NCBI GenBank assembly: GCA_900768755.1
Contig: CAAGDV010000017.1
Coordinates: 1 to 60,112, forward strand
Length of the DNA stretch: 60,112 nucleotides
Direction: 5' to 3'
From: Lachnospiraceae bacterium
GTDB lineage: Bacteria > Bacillota > Clostridia > Lachnospirales > Lachnospiraceae
Shown: positions 27,465 to 36,422 of the stretch, one piece after another
Layout of the letters: the number at the start of each line of letters is the position of its first letter
Numbering within the stretch: position 1 is the stretch's first letter
Notes under the pieces: generated by a model
What the model was told of the DNA's origin: nothing
What the model saw: the letters and a program-made list of their open reading frames with translations, nothing else
Database searches by the model: none
Made by a program: the position numbers and the translations under genes

Positions 27465-29226
27465 CAATCTCACCTCCCGTCTGTAACATGACGTTTTCGT
27501 AGTAGTAGCCGCGCTGTGCGATGAGCTCTTCGTGGGTTCCCTCTTCAACTATGCGGCCGCCCGAGATGATAAGGATCTTGTCCGCGTTTTTGGTAGCGGA
27601 AATTCTCTGGGCGATAATGATTTTGGTGCACGGGAAATGAAGATTTTTGAGGTGCTCTTCAATCTCACTTTCCGTCTCCATGTCGACCGCGGAGGTTGTG
27701 TCGTCAAGAATAAGAATTGCCGGCTCGATTGCCATGGCTCTTGCCAGCGACAGGCGCTGTTTCTGCCCCCCGGACAGCCCGACGCCCCGTTCGCCGATTA
27801 TCGTATTGTACTGGTCGGGCAGCTTTTCTATAAATTCGCTTGCAACGGCGTTTCTTGCATATTCTTTTACTATTTCAATCGGCATTGCCGAATTTCCGAA
27901 AGCAATGTTGCCTTCGATTGTATCTGAGTACAGGAGTACATCCTGCGTTGCGAGTCCTATATTCCGGCGCAAATCCTCAAGACTGTAATCCTTGACATCG
28001 ATTCCGTCTACGCAGACAACGCCGTCGTCCGGGTCGTAAAATCTGGGAATAAGCTGAATCATCGAGGTTTTGCCGCTTCCTGTCTCGCCCATAATCGCCA
28101 CTGTCTCGCCGGGATTGATTGTGACGTTCACATGGTCAAGAACCAGCTGACCATCGTAGGAAAAGCTTACGTCGCGAAACTCTATTTTGCCCTTAAGGCG
28201 CTCCTTAGGCACAATGGCATTCGGCGCATTGACAATTTCGGGCTCGGCCTCCTCAAGCTCCACAACCTTGGCGCAGGCAGAAGAGAAACGCTGGAATTCA
28301 TTCAGTATGTTTCCCAGCTGCTGCATCGGGTTGGCAATAGCCCATATAAGCATTGAAAAGGCGATGTAGGAACCGCTTAGCAGGGTGCCGTCTATCATCT
28401 CAAGTCCTCCAACAACAAGCAGAATGATGGGGAGAATATTCACGATTATCTGCACAAAAGGGAAAAAACGCAGCCACTCAAGCATTGTCTTCTTATTGCA
28501 TTTTGAGTATGCCACGTTGCGCTCCCTGAAACGGGCAATCTCGTAATCCTCGCGCGCGAAGGCCTTGACAATGCGGTTGCCGGAGATATTTTCCTGTGTG
28601 GCGGTGTTCATGCGGCTGAGCTGCTCGCGAAGCTCGTTGTGCATCGGGGCAACACGTTTTTTGAACAGCATGTTGAGGAACATTATCACCGGGGTCATTA
28701 TGAGCAGGCACGCGGCAACCTTGGCGTCAAGGATAAAGAAATATACCGCAGTCGCGCCAAAGAGCACAAAACATTCAATGAGCATACGGATAACCCACGC
28801 AATCATGTGACGTACCGCGTCGAGGTCTCCGGTCAGTCTTGTCATCAAATCGCCGGTTCTGAAGCGGTCGTAGAATTTCATGTCCTGATGCTGTATTTTG
28901 TAAAAAAGCTCGTTGCGGATATTATAAAGTGTTTTCTGCGAGACGCTTTCATAGCACATGCAGGCGTAATATACAATTGCGGTCCTGACAAAAGTCACAA
29001 CTACCATTGCAAGTACATATATGACAAAACGCTTTGTGTCATGCGCGAGATTGTACTCTGCGTCCGGGCCGGTCAAAAATTCGTCGATAATTATTTTGGA
29101 GAAGAAGGGGATGGTCAACTGCATAATGTTGTATAAAACGGTTAGAATCATACCCAGTATGTACATTCCGTGATGGCCCTTCATTTTGCTCCATATCCAC
29201 TTAAATCTTGAAAAATCCTTGTTCAC
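27457..29226 (-). CDS. Heterodimeric ABC exporter, subunit with degenerate catalytic site
   Basis: A 589-residue half transporter with six helices (about 15-310) and an ATPase domain. Walker A GETGSGKT and signature LSGGQKQR are consensus, but the residue after the Walker B Asp is D509 instead of Glu (ILILDDTT) and the H-loop position is Q540 (IIAQRIS). The nucleotide site built from this Walker B and the partner's variant signature should therefore bind but hardly hydrolyse ATP, as in known asymmetric exporters. GTG start with AGAGGT 7 bases upstream. Translated first in a two-gene operon; a divergent AraC-type gene is the likely regulator. Confidence 0.92.
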   Translation of the reverse strand: MNKDFSRFKWIWSKMKGHHGMYILGMILTVLYNIMQLTIPFFSKIIIDEFLTGPDAEYNLAHDTKRFVIYVLAMVVVTFVRTAIVYYACMCYESVSQKTLYNIRNELFYKIQHQDMKFYDRFRTGDLMTRLTGDLDAVRHMIAWVIRMLIECFVLFGATAVYFFILDAKVAACLLIMTPVIMFLNMLFKKRVAPMHNELREQLSRMNTATQENISGNRIVKAFAREDYEIARFRERNVAYSKCNKKTMLEWLRFFPFVQIIVNILPIILLVVGGLEMIDGTLLSGSYIAFSMLIWAIANPMQQLGNILNEFQRFSSACAKVVELEEAEPEIVNAPNAIVPKERLKGKIEFRDVSFSYDGQLVLDHVNVTINPGETVAIMGETGSGKTSMIQLIPRFYDPDDGVVCVDGIDVKDYSLEDLRRNIGLATQDVLLYSDTIEGNIAFGNSAMPIEIVKEYARNAVASEFIEKLPDQYNTIIGERGVGLSGGQKQRLSLARAMAIEPAILILDDTTSAVDMETESEIEEHLKNLHFPCTKIIIAQRISATKNADKILIISGGRIVEEGTHEELIAQRGYYYENVMLQTGGEIDG

Positions 29227-29262
29227 TTTGATTACCTCTGATTGTATTTTTCAAATTCATAG

Positions 29263-29292
29263 TTTAACATCAATAAGTTATTATGATATAAT
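29263..29292 (+). promoter_or_regulatory. Probable promoter of the AraC-family gene
   Basis: A -10 TATAAT (29287-29292) lies 18 bases after a weak -35 TTTAAC (29263-29268), 42 bases before the ATG. It sits in the 108-base gap shared with the divergent ABC exporter genes. Confidence 0.5.
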
Positions 29293-29334
29293 AATAATGC
29301 TCAAAAATTGTAAAAATCTGCGCGAGGAGGAAAT

Positions 29335-30213
29335 ATGGCAGGAACGGTTCTTGAGGAGAGCAATGTACTTAACAGCCCGATAGAGTGCTTCTACTATGAT
29401 TCGTCGGTTAACAGTTTCCCCGTAAAGCCGCACTGGCACTACTATATGGAGATAATCTATATGCTGGAGGGGTGCGCTGAGATGAATTCGGAGGATTTTA
29501 CGGTTGAACTTGAGGCGGGCAGTATGATAATTTTTCATCCGAAGAGCGTGCACTCGATATATGCAGTGGACGATGGGAGGATAAAGTATGCCGTTTTGAA
29601 ATTTGATATCGGAAGATTCAACGAGAACTCCGCATACGCGCCGAAACTGCGGAGCATCTTTAAGAGTGCGCAGAATAAAGGGCTGTCATTGGTGATACCG
29701 AAGGAATATGCCGATGCGAACCGCGTATCTGATATTTTTCACGCGTGCATCCGCGAGATTAATGAACGCAGATATAATTTTGACCTGATGATTACATCGA
29801 ATATATATGAACTTCTCATCATAATATTAAGATGCTGGCAGGAGCAGGGTTTCTGGATAGATGAGCAGGTGTACAATGAGGATAACAATTATGATATTTA
29901 CAATGTTACGGAGTATATTGACAGAAATATTTCGAACGGAATAAAAGTGAGTGAAGTGGCGGAGCATTGTAAGATGAGTTATTCCTGTTTTGCAAAAAAA
30001 TTCCTTGCAGTCTACGGAAAGACCTGCAAGGAATATATTGAGCATATGCGTCTTTATAAGGTTGAGGAATTCCTGGCCTTCACGGATTTTGACCTTAATT
30101 ACATAAGCCAGGAGACCGGGTATTCCGATTGCAGCCACATGATTAAGAGCTTCAAAAACAGCAGAGGAATAACCCCGAAGCAGTTTCGGTTAAAGCATCG
30201 GACCCATGTGTAA
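29335..30213 (+). CDS. AraC-family transcriptional regulator
   Basis: A 292-residue regulator with an N-terminal cupin-type ligand domain (about 20-120; HWHYYMEIIYMLEG and GSMIIFHPKSVHSIY carry the usual His and beta-barrel pattern) and a C-terminal double HTH (about 190-290; KVSEVAEHCKMSYSCFAKKF, YISQETGYSDCSHMIKSFK). Such proteins activate sugar or stress genes when the cupin binds ligand. GAGGAGG precedes the ATG. It is divergent from the exporter genes and may control them (inference). Its stop codon directly abuts the stop of the convergent prs gene. Confidence 0.9.
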   Translation: MAGTVLEESNVLNSPIECFYYDSSVNSFPVKPHWHYYMEIIYMLEGCAEMNSEDFTVELEAGSMIIFHPKSVHSIYAVDDGRIKYAVLKFDIGRFNENSAYAPKLRSIFKSAQNKGLSLVIPKEYADANRVSDIFHACIREINERRYNFDLMITSNIYELLIIILRCWQEQGFWIDEQVYNEDNNYDIYNVTEYIDRNISNGIKVSEVAEHCKMSYSCFAKKFLAVYGKTCKEYIEHMRLYKVEEFLAFTDFDLNYISQETGYSDCSHMIKSFKNSRGITPKQFRLKHRTHV

Positions 30214-31401
30214 TCAGTGGTTATTACCACGTGCCTCTTTGTAGCTGTTAACCTTGTTGTTGATTCTTTCAATCGGGTTAAGCAGATGGCTGATTGAAGC
30301 GTCGTGATTGAGAGTATCCACAAGGAGCGCGATATACTTACTCATATCAACGTTAATGTAGTATTCCCTTGAAAGCAGGGCAGGGCTCTGATATACAAGG
30401 TTGGTCGTGAGAAGCTTGTCAAAAAGTCCCTGATTGTAAGCCTCGTCAAAGCGGTCCATACCGTTGGTGAAAAGCCCGAAGGTTGCGGCGAGGAATATTC
30501 TTCTTGCCTTGCGCGCCTTCAATTCCTTCGCAACATCCAGCATGCTTTCGCCGGATGATATCATATCGTCAATGATGAACACGTCTTTGCCTTCAACCGA
30601 TGCACCGAGGAATTCATGTGCAACAATCGGATTGCGGCCGTTGACAATTCTTGAATAGTCTCTTCTCTTGTAGAACATTCCCATGTCCAGTCCGAGAACG
30701 TTGGAATAATATACGGCGCGACCCATCGCTCCCTCATCGGGGCTGATTATCATCATGTGGTCGCTGTCAATATCAAGGTCGTTAACATTGTTAAGGAGCG
30801 CCTTGATGAATTGGTATGCCGGCTGGACGGTCTCAAATCCGCTGAGCGGAATCGCATTCTGTACCCGCGGGTCGTGCGCATCAAAAGTGATGATGTTGTC
30901 AACGCCCATATCGATGAGTTCCTGAAGCGCAAGCGCACAGTCCAACGACTCTCTTCCGCTTCTCTTATGCTGACGGCTCTCATACAAAAACGGCATAATC
31001 ACCGTTATACGCCTTGACTTGCCGCCCAAAGCGGCGATAATTCTCTTCAGGTCCTGATAATGGTCATCGGGCGACATATGGTTGGTCTCGCCGCAAAGAG
31101 AATACGTGAGGCTGTAGTTGCACACATCAACGAGAATATATAAATCATAACCACGGACAGATTCGTTGATAACACCTTTTGCCTCGCCTGAACCGAAACG
31201 CGGTACCATGGTCTTCACAATGTAATTGTCACGCTGGTAGCCGGAAAAAGCGATGGTGGTCTTGTGCTCGTTCTCGCGTTCTTTTCTCCATTCCACGATA
31301 TAATCGTTAATCTTGCCACCCAGTTCTTCACAACCTCTGAGTGTTATGAGCCCGAGTGAACCGACGGGGATGGTATCAAGTTCGCTGTCATTCTTCTGCA
31401 T
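30214..31401 (-). CDS. prs: Ribose-phosphate pyrophosphokinase, long form
   Basis: A 395-residue PRPP synthetase, which transfers pyrophosphate from ATP to ribose 5-phosphate to supply nucleotide, His and Trp synthesis. Recognisable regions are MPFLYESRQHKRSGRES (ATP loop), the TFDAHDPRVQ metal site and the PRPP loop VFIIDDMISSGES. It is about 80 residues longer than ordinary Prs (about 315) and diverges at the N-terminus, so it belongs to a separate clostridial branch; whether it is the cell's main Prs cannot be told here. GGAGG is 9 bases before the ATG. It is 16 bases downstream of dnaC and likely in its operon. Confidence 0.85.
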   Translation of the reverse strand: MQKNDSELDTIPVGSLGLITLRGCEELGGKINDYIVEWRKERENEHKTTIAFSGYQRDNYIVKTMVPRFGSGEAKGVINESVRGYDLYILVDVCNYSLTYSLCGETNHMSPDDHYQDLKRIIAALGGKSRRITVIMPFLYESRQHKRSGRESLDCALALQELIDMGVDNIITFDAHDPRVQNAIPLSGFETVQPAYQFIKALLNNVNDLDIDSDHMMIISPDEGAMGRAVYYSNVLGLDMGMFYKRRDYSRIVNGRNPIVAHEFLGASVEGKDVFIIDDMISSGESMLDVAKELKARKARRIFLAATFGLFTNGMDRFDEAYNQGLFDKLLTTNLVYQSPALLSREYYINVDMSKYIALLVDTLNHDASISHLLNPIERINNKVNSYKEARGNNH

Positions 31402-31417
31402 AGTGGAAATCCTCCGT

Positions 31418-32380
31418 TTATTTGTTTAGTAGTCTTATATCATCTCCGAAAAGCTTCAGAAGCTTGTAGGAGCTGGATATCCTTGAAAAAATCCTTTCGG
31501 AATAATTAGCCATCAAATCCTTCGGTGAGAGATTGGTGGAAATTATTGTGGAGCGCTCGTTAAGCAGGCGCTCATTGATGCACATAAAAAGCCTTGAACC
31601 GGTAAAAGAGTTGGATAACTCGGTTCCAAGATCATCAATTATCAAAAGTTCGCAGTCAAGAATCTGCGACTCATCCCGCTCTGCGTCATCATCCGTATAT
31701 ATGCTGAGACGCTCAAAAAGTTCGATTGCGGAAAGGTACAGCACGCTGTGACCGCGGTCAAGCAACTGCCTTGCAATACAGCTTGAGAGGAAAGTCTTGC
31801 CCACGCCGGTGTCGCCGTACAGCAAAAGATTGTCCGCACTGCCAAAATTATTCGCAAAATTCCTGCAAATGTCAAGTACTTTCACCGCATTATCTCTCGG
31901 GGTATATCCGGTTACAGGGTCGACATATTCCGTGGAGTAGCAGTCAGTCCTGAAATTGTCAAATACCGCATCTCCGGTATTCTGCGAAAGATTCGACTGC
32001 CTGTACAAAAGATTGATTGTTGCCTGCTTAAAACAGTGGCACTTCTCCTTGCCGATATATCCGGTGTCCCGGCAGTCTGCGCATTCATAATGAGGCGCAA
32101 GATAGTCGTCCGGGTAGTTATTGTCAATAAGCAATTCCTCCATACGCCTGCGTATGGACGCCAGCTTTCCGGACAGACTGTTAAGACCTGATGAATCGCC
32201 GCGCATATTGGCCTTGGCGGCCTCAACGGAGAGCATGGCAATGGAATCCGAAAGCTCCCTGTAGCCGTCTACATTCTCCATGACCTCTTTGACACGCTCA
32301 TCAAGACGATGTCTGGAATATGTCTGCCTGGCATCGTATTCACGCATTATCTCATTGTATTGGGAATTGCTAAGTACCAA
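31418..32380 (-). CDS. dnaC: DnaC/DnaI-type replicative helicase loader
   Basis: A 320-residue AAA+ ATPase that loads the replicative helicase. The P-loop is GDTGVGKT, Walker B is LLIIDDLGTE, and sensor residues follow (STNLSPKDL). Upstream of the ATPase lies a CADC...CHC cysteine cluster (about residue 98-113), a probable zinc site as in DnaI. IstB-type transposition proteins share the ATPase, but the neighbouring dnaD points to replication. TTG start with GGAGG 8 bases upstream. Second gene of dnaD-dnaC-prs. Confidence 0.88.
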   Translation of the reverse strand: MVLSNSQYNEIMREYDARQTYSRHRLDERVKEVMENVDGYRELSDSIAMLSVEAAKANMRGDSSGLNSLSGKLASIRRRMEELLIDNNYPDDYLAPHYECADCRDTGYIGKEKCHCFKQATINLLYRQSNLSQNTGDAVFDNFRTDCYSTEYVDPVTGYTPRDNAVKVLDICRNFANNFGSADNLLLYGDTGVGKTFLSSCIARQLLDRGHSVLYLSAIELFERLSIYTDDDAERDESQILDCELLIIDDLGTELSNSFTGSRLFMCINERLLNERSTIISTNLSPKDLMANYSERIFSRISSSYKLLKLFGDDIRLLNK

Positions 32381-32394
32381 ATTCTGTCCTCCAT

Positions 32395-33429
32395 CTATTT
32401 GTTGTTGTCAATGAGACGCCTCTCCATCTCATCGAAATCATATGAACGTTGTGAAAAATTGTTAAACTTGTTGGTTGCGCTACCCTTGGCAGGTGCAGTT
32501 CCCACCGGCACTTTAAACTGCTTTCTGAAGCCGGCGTCAAGCGCTTTAAGGTCATCGGTTGTATGAACGGCTGCGGAATGCCACTTGCGAAGGATTCCGT
32601 CTGCGTAAGAGAAATTGGCCTTGCCCATGGTCATTATGGTTCTCGCGCAGGCCTCGATTATTATTTCTTTATCAAAACCGTATTCATCATACCATCTGTC
32701 AATAAATTCAACCTCGGCAGAAGTGAGACTCCGACCCTTGATACCAAAAGCCTTGATGACTGCGGTGTTACGTCTTGAATATATGCGGGAGTCTGCCTTG
32801 GCGTCCTCCACGCTTCTGATTCCGTTATCGTACCAGGCGATGGCTGTCTTCTCCATATACCTGAGGCTTGTCTGGTTGTTGGTGACGCAGTACTCGACGA
32901 GATACTCGATAAGCTCGGACGACATATTGAGAGAATCCCTCATATAGAGTATCTTGGAAGCATCCGAAGGCGTAAGCGGCTTGCCGGTGTACTTCTCGAC
33001 AATATAGAAAAGCTGCTTGATGTCCTCCTGATCACGCATGCGCTTAATCTGTGCGGCTGTGTAAGACACACTTGCAGGGCGCGTCTTCTCTGAATCAGTC
33101 TGCGTTGCAGCAATCTCGTCGGAATTGCCCTCAAGCGGCAGAAAAGTGACCGACACGGGGTCACTGCCGGCCTCGTCAAACTCGACCGAAATAACCGATA
33201 CCTTGTTCCAGTACTTAAAAGCGCGGACCACGTCCTTCTCAGTCATATTCAGATTATCAGCGATATCCGAGGTGGTAATGGACTTCTCCGAATCACCCAT
33301 GCATCTTAAAAGATACAGGTATACCTTGACAAACTCGCCGTTGGCGTTCTTCATGTGTACATCCAAAAAAACGTTGGGCACGGCAGTCTCATTATTCTTC
33401 TTAGACGAATTAATTGTCAATTGTCCCAT
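32395..33429 (-). CDS. dnaD: DnaD-domain primosome protein
   Basis: A 344-residue primosome component. An N-terminal winged-helix part (about 20-95; ITTSDIADNLNMTEKDVVRAFKYW) is followed by two DnaB_2/DnaD-type helical repeats, about 140-225 (YLVEYCVTN, then AIAWYDNGIRSVEDA with the family Y-x3-G-I pattern) and about 240-310. DnaD remodels origin DNA and helps bring the helicase loader, encoded 14 bases downstream. The ATG at 33429 is chosen because the family N-terminus starts there; AAAGGA is 11 bases upstream. DnaA-box-like sites lie upstream, at 33519-33545. Confidence 0.87.
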   Translation of the reverse strand: MGQLTINSSKKNNETAVPNVFLDVHMKNANGEFVKVYLYLLRCMGDSEKSITTSDIADNLNMTEKDVVRAFKYWNKVSVISVEFDEAGSDPVSVTFLPLEGNSDEIAATQTDSEKTRPASVSYTAAQIKRMRDQEDIKQLFYIVEKYTGKPLTPSDASKILYMRDSLNMSSELIEYLVEYCVTNNQTSLRYMEKTAIAWYDNGIRSVEDAKADSRIYSRRNTAVIKAFGIKGRSLTSAEVEFIDRWYDEYGFDKEIIIEACARTIMTMGKANFSYADGILRKWHSAAVHTTDDLKALDAGFRKQFKVPVGTAPAKGSATNKFNNFSQRSYDFDEMERRLIDNNK

Positions 33430-33518
33430 TACCAAACCAATCCTTTCCGAGGGGTGCCTTTGAAGTATAACACAGCAGACACAAAAAGAGAATAACAAAC
33501 TTTTGAAAAAACAAAAGT

Positions 33519-33545
33519 TGTGGAAAGTGTGGAAAATGGGGATAA
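33519..33545 (-). promoter_or_regulatory. Three contiguous DnaA-box-like 9-mers
   Basis: On the minus strand, three head-to-tail 9-mers read TTATCCCCA, TTTTCCACA and CTTTCCACA. Against TTATCCACA they match 8, 8 and 7 of 9 positions. They lie between the murC stop and dnaD, about 90 bases before the dnaD start. Binding by DnaA is inference. Confidence 0.45.
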
Positions 33546-33548
33546 AAT

Positions 33549-34925
33549 CTATCTTCCGGCAACCAGCGCATCACCTACGTCGACGATATTGCCTGCCCCC
33601 ATTGTGAGCACCAGATCGCCCTCTTTACATTCGCTGAGGATTATCTGCTGTATGCGGGAAAAATCCGGTTCGTATATGCAACGGGTGCCGGCAGCGGCAA
33701 TCAGCTTCTGCAGGTCCGCTGAAGATATTCCGATTGTGTTCTTTTCCCTTGCAGCGTAGATGTCCGCGAGCACCACCATATCGGCCGTAGACAGTACTTT
33801 GGCAAAATCATTGAGAAAAGCCTTGGTCCTCGTGTAGGTGTGGGGCTGGAATACGCAGATAATGCGCTTGTGCGGATAGTTACGGGCAGCGGTGAGCGTT
33901 GCGGCAATCTCCGCAGGATGGTGTGCATAATCGTCTATGATTGTAAAGCCGTTCACCACTCCTTTTAACTGGAAACGGCGCTCGCTTCCCTTAAAAGACG
34001 ACAGTGTACGGACAATAATTTCCGAAGGGATGCCAAGGTGCTCGGCCACGGCAATAGCGGCAAGGCTGTTATATACATTGTGGATACCGACCACTCCGAG
34101 TTCCACGCGGTAAGCCTGACCATGATGGTTAAGGGTGTACGAAGCGCATCCGTCGGGAGCAAATTGAATATCAGTTGCATAATAATCGCAGAACTCATTA
34201 CCCACGGTTATTACAGAACACTTAAGCCCTTCGGTAAAATACGGAAGGTTGTCGATGTTTCCGTTAATGACCAAAAGACCGCCCTCGGGCAGCAGCTCGG
34301 CGTACCGCCTGAAAGATGAACGGATATCGTTGATATCCTTGAAAAAATCAAGATGATCCTCTTCGACGTTGAGGATTACCCCGATGTTAGGGCAGAAAGA
34401 AAGAAAACTGTTGGTGTACTCACAGGCCTCTGTGAGAAAATTATCCGACTTGCCGATGCGGAGATTACCGCCGATTGAGGGGAGAATACCACCGACTGTA
34501 ACCGTGGGGTCCAGCTCCGCCGCCATGAGAAGCTCGGCAATCATGGACGTGGTCGTTGTTTTGCCGTGGGTGCCGGACACGCCGATTGCGGTGCGGTAAT
34601 TAGACATAATTTCACCCAGAAGCTCCGCTCTGGAGAGCAGAGGAATACCCATTCCGTGTGCCGCAGCATACTCGGGATTATCCGGATGGATAGCCGCAGT
34701 GTAGACCACAACGTCTATGTCTTCCGTGATATTATCGGCGGACTGCCCGATGTTCACGGTGATTCCGCGTGCCGAAAGAGAGTCGGTCAGCGCCGAATGT
34801 CTCTCGTCGGAACCCGAAACGATAAATCCTTTTGAATGAAGAATAACGGCGAGGCCGCTCATGCTAATCCCGCCAATTCCTATGAAATGAACATGTACGG
34901 GGGAATTGTAATCTATATGATACAT
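33549..34925 (-). CDS. murC: UDP-N-acetylmuramate-L-alanine ligase
   Basis: A 458-residue Mur ligase that adds L-Ala to UDP-MurNAc in the cytoplasm, the first stem-peptide residue of peptidoglycan. It has the N-terminal substrate domain (VHFIGIGGISMSGLA), ATP loop GTHGKTTTT, the TEACEYTNSFL region typical of MurC, and the C-terminal domain (FQPHTYTRTKAF). The ATG at 34925 is preferred over a TTG five codons upstream, because that TTG forms part of the GGAG ribosome-binding site. Head gene of the murC-dnaD-dnaC-prs strand. Confidence 0.96.
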   Translation of the reverse strand: MYHIDYNSPVHVHFIGIGGISMSGLAVILHSKGFIVSGSDERHSALTDSLSARGITVNIGQSADNITEDIDVVVYTAAIHPDNPEYAAAHGMGIPLLSRAELLGEIMSNYRTAIGVSGTHGKTTTTSMIAELLMAAELDPTVTVGGILPSIGGNLRIGKSDNFLTEACEYTNSFLSFCPNIGVILNVEEDHLDFFKDINDIRSSFRRYAELLPEGGLLVINGNIDNLPYFTEGLKCSVITVGNEFCDYYATDIQFAPDGCASYTLNHHGQAYRVELGVVGIHNVYNSLAAIAVAEHLGIPSEIIVRTLSSFKGSERRFQLKGVVNGFTIIDDYAHHPAEIAATLTAARNYPHKRIICVFQPHTYTRTKAFLNDFAKVLSTADMVVLADIYAAREKNTIGISSADLQKLIAAAGTRCIYEPDFSRIQQIILSECKEGDLVLTMGAGNIVDVGDALVAGR

Positions 34926-35147
34926 TGAAAAATGCTCCAATCTTTTTTTCTTTCATAATTTTATACCATTTCGCTCCCAGTTGTAAAGAGTAAAAAAGAT
35001 ATGTATATTTTGTACAAAAAAAATGGAAAATTTTTGAAAAAATTAGTAATTTTATATTTTTATACTTTATTTTGCTCTAATAATATGGTACAATACATAT
35101 ACTACGATGTGTGACTAGTAAATATACTGATTAGAGGTGATTTTGAT

Positions 35148-36422
35148 ATGGTTAAGAAGGAAATGATAGCCATGCTTTTGGCCGGAGGACAGGGAAGCCG
35201 ACTTGGAGTGCTTACATCCAAGGTTGCAAAACCGGCCGTTGCGTTTGGTGGTAAATACAGGATAATTGATTTTCCACTCAGCAACTGTATTAATTCAGGC
35301 ATAGATACCGTCGGAGTACTCACACAGTATCAGCCGTTGAGACTTAATACTCATATTGGAATCGGAATTCCGTGGGATCTGGACCGCAATGTGGGCGGTG
35401 TCACGGTTCTGCCTCCGTATGAGAAGAGCGGAAACAGCGAGTGGTATACAGGAACTGCCAACGCTATTTTCCAGAATCTTGATTATATGGAACTGTATAA
35501 TCCCGATTATGTGCTCATCCTGTCCGGTGACCACATCTACAAGATGGATTATGAGATTATGCTGGACTACCACAAGGCGAGCGGAGCGGATGTTACAATC
35601 GCTGCCATGCCTGTGCCGATTGAGGAGGCAAGCCGTTTCGGTATATTGATTACCGATGATGACAACAGAATCACGGAGTTTGAGGAGAAACCGGCCAACC
35701 CGAGAAGCAATCTTGCATCAATGGGTATTTATATTTTCTCATGGAAGATTCTCAAAGAAGCACTTGTCAAGCTCAAAGACCAGAAGGGATGCGATTTTGG
35801 TAAGCATATCATTCCTTACTGCTTCGAGAACGGCAACAGACTTTTTGCCTATGAATACAACGGATACTGGAAAGATGTAGGAACATTAAGCTCGTACTGG
35901 GAAGCCAATATGGAGCTCATTGACATTGTTCCCGAGTTCAACCTCTATGAGGAGCTTTGGAAGATATACACCAAGGCGGACGAGGTACCGCCTCAGTATG
36001 TTGCTCCGAGTGCGGTGGTTGAGCGCAGTATAATCGGAGACAGCGCCGAGATTTACGGAACCGTCAAGAATTCCGTTATAGGTTCCGGCGTAATCGTCGA
36101 GGACGGCGCGTACATAGAGAATTCCATTGTCATGAAGGATTCCGTAATAGGACGTAATTCAAAGATATTCAAATCAATTATTGCCGAGCATGTTGAGGTT
36201 GGCGATAATACGGAGATTGGCGTTGGCTCATATGCGGAGAGCCGCCTCGATCCTAAAGTATACGCCTCCGATTTGGCGACAATCGGAGAGAATTCATATA
36301 TCCCTGCCAATGTTAAGATTGGAAAGAACACTGCTATATCCGGAGTTACGGAGATGTCCGATTATGAGGGCGGTGTGCTGACAAGCGGCGGATATATAAT
36401 TAAGGCAGGTGAAGACAGATGA
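35148..36422 (+). CDS. glgC: Glucose-1-phosphate adenylyltransferase, catalytic subunit
   Basis: A 424-residue ADP-glucose pyrophosphorylase that makes the glucosyl donor for glycogen. The nucleotidyl loop MLLAGGQGSRLGVLT is intact, with LILSGDHIYKMDY at the metal site and EEKPANPRS for glucose 1-phosphate. The C-terminal third (about 290-410) is a left-handed beta-helix of hexapeptide repeats. AGAGGTGA precedes the ATG. It overlaps glgD by 4 bases (ATGA), as expected for the GlgC-GlgD heterotetramer of Firmicutes. A weak -10 TACAAT lies at 35089-35094. Confidence 0.96.
   Translation: MVKKEMIAMLLAGGQGSRLGVLTSKVAKPAVAFGGKYRIIDFPLSNCINSGIDTVGVLTQYQPLRLNTHIGIGIPWDLDRNVGGVTVLPPYEKSGNSEWYTGTANAIFQNLDYMELYNPDYVLILSGDHIYKMDYEIMLDYHKASGADVTIAAMPVPIEEASRFGILITDDDNRITEFEEKPANPRSNLASMGIYIFSWKILKEALVKLKDQKGCDFGKHIIPYCFENGNRLFAYEYNGYWKDVGTLSSYWEANMELIDIVPEFNLYEELWKIYTKADEVPPQYVAPSAVVERSIIGDSAEIYGTVKNSVIGSGVIVEDGAYIENSIVMKDSVIGRNSKIFKSIIAEHVEVGDNTEIGVGSYAESRLDPKVYASDLATIGENSYIPANVKIGKNTAISGVTEMSDYEGGVLTSGGYIIKAGEDR

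Noticed and set aside
28639..29136. 165-codon open frame on the plus strand inside the ABC exporter gene
   Set aside because: It lies fully antisense to a well-supported ABC subunit, has no ribosome-binding site, and its product is Cys/His-rich without family features; a shadow frame.
31418..32380. IstB-type transposition ATPase
   Set aside because: The fold is shared, but there is no IstA transposase or terminal repeat, and the neighbour is a DnaD-domain protein, so helicase loader is the better call.
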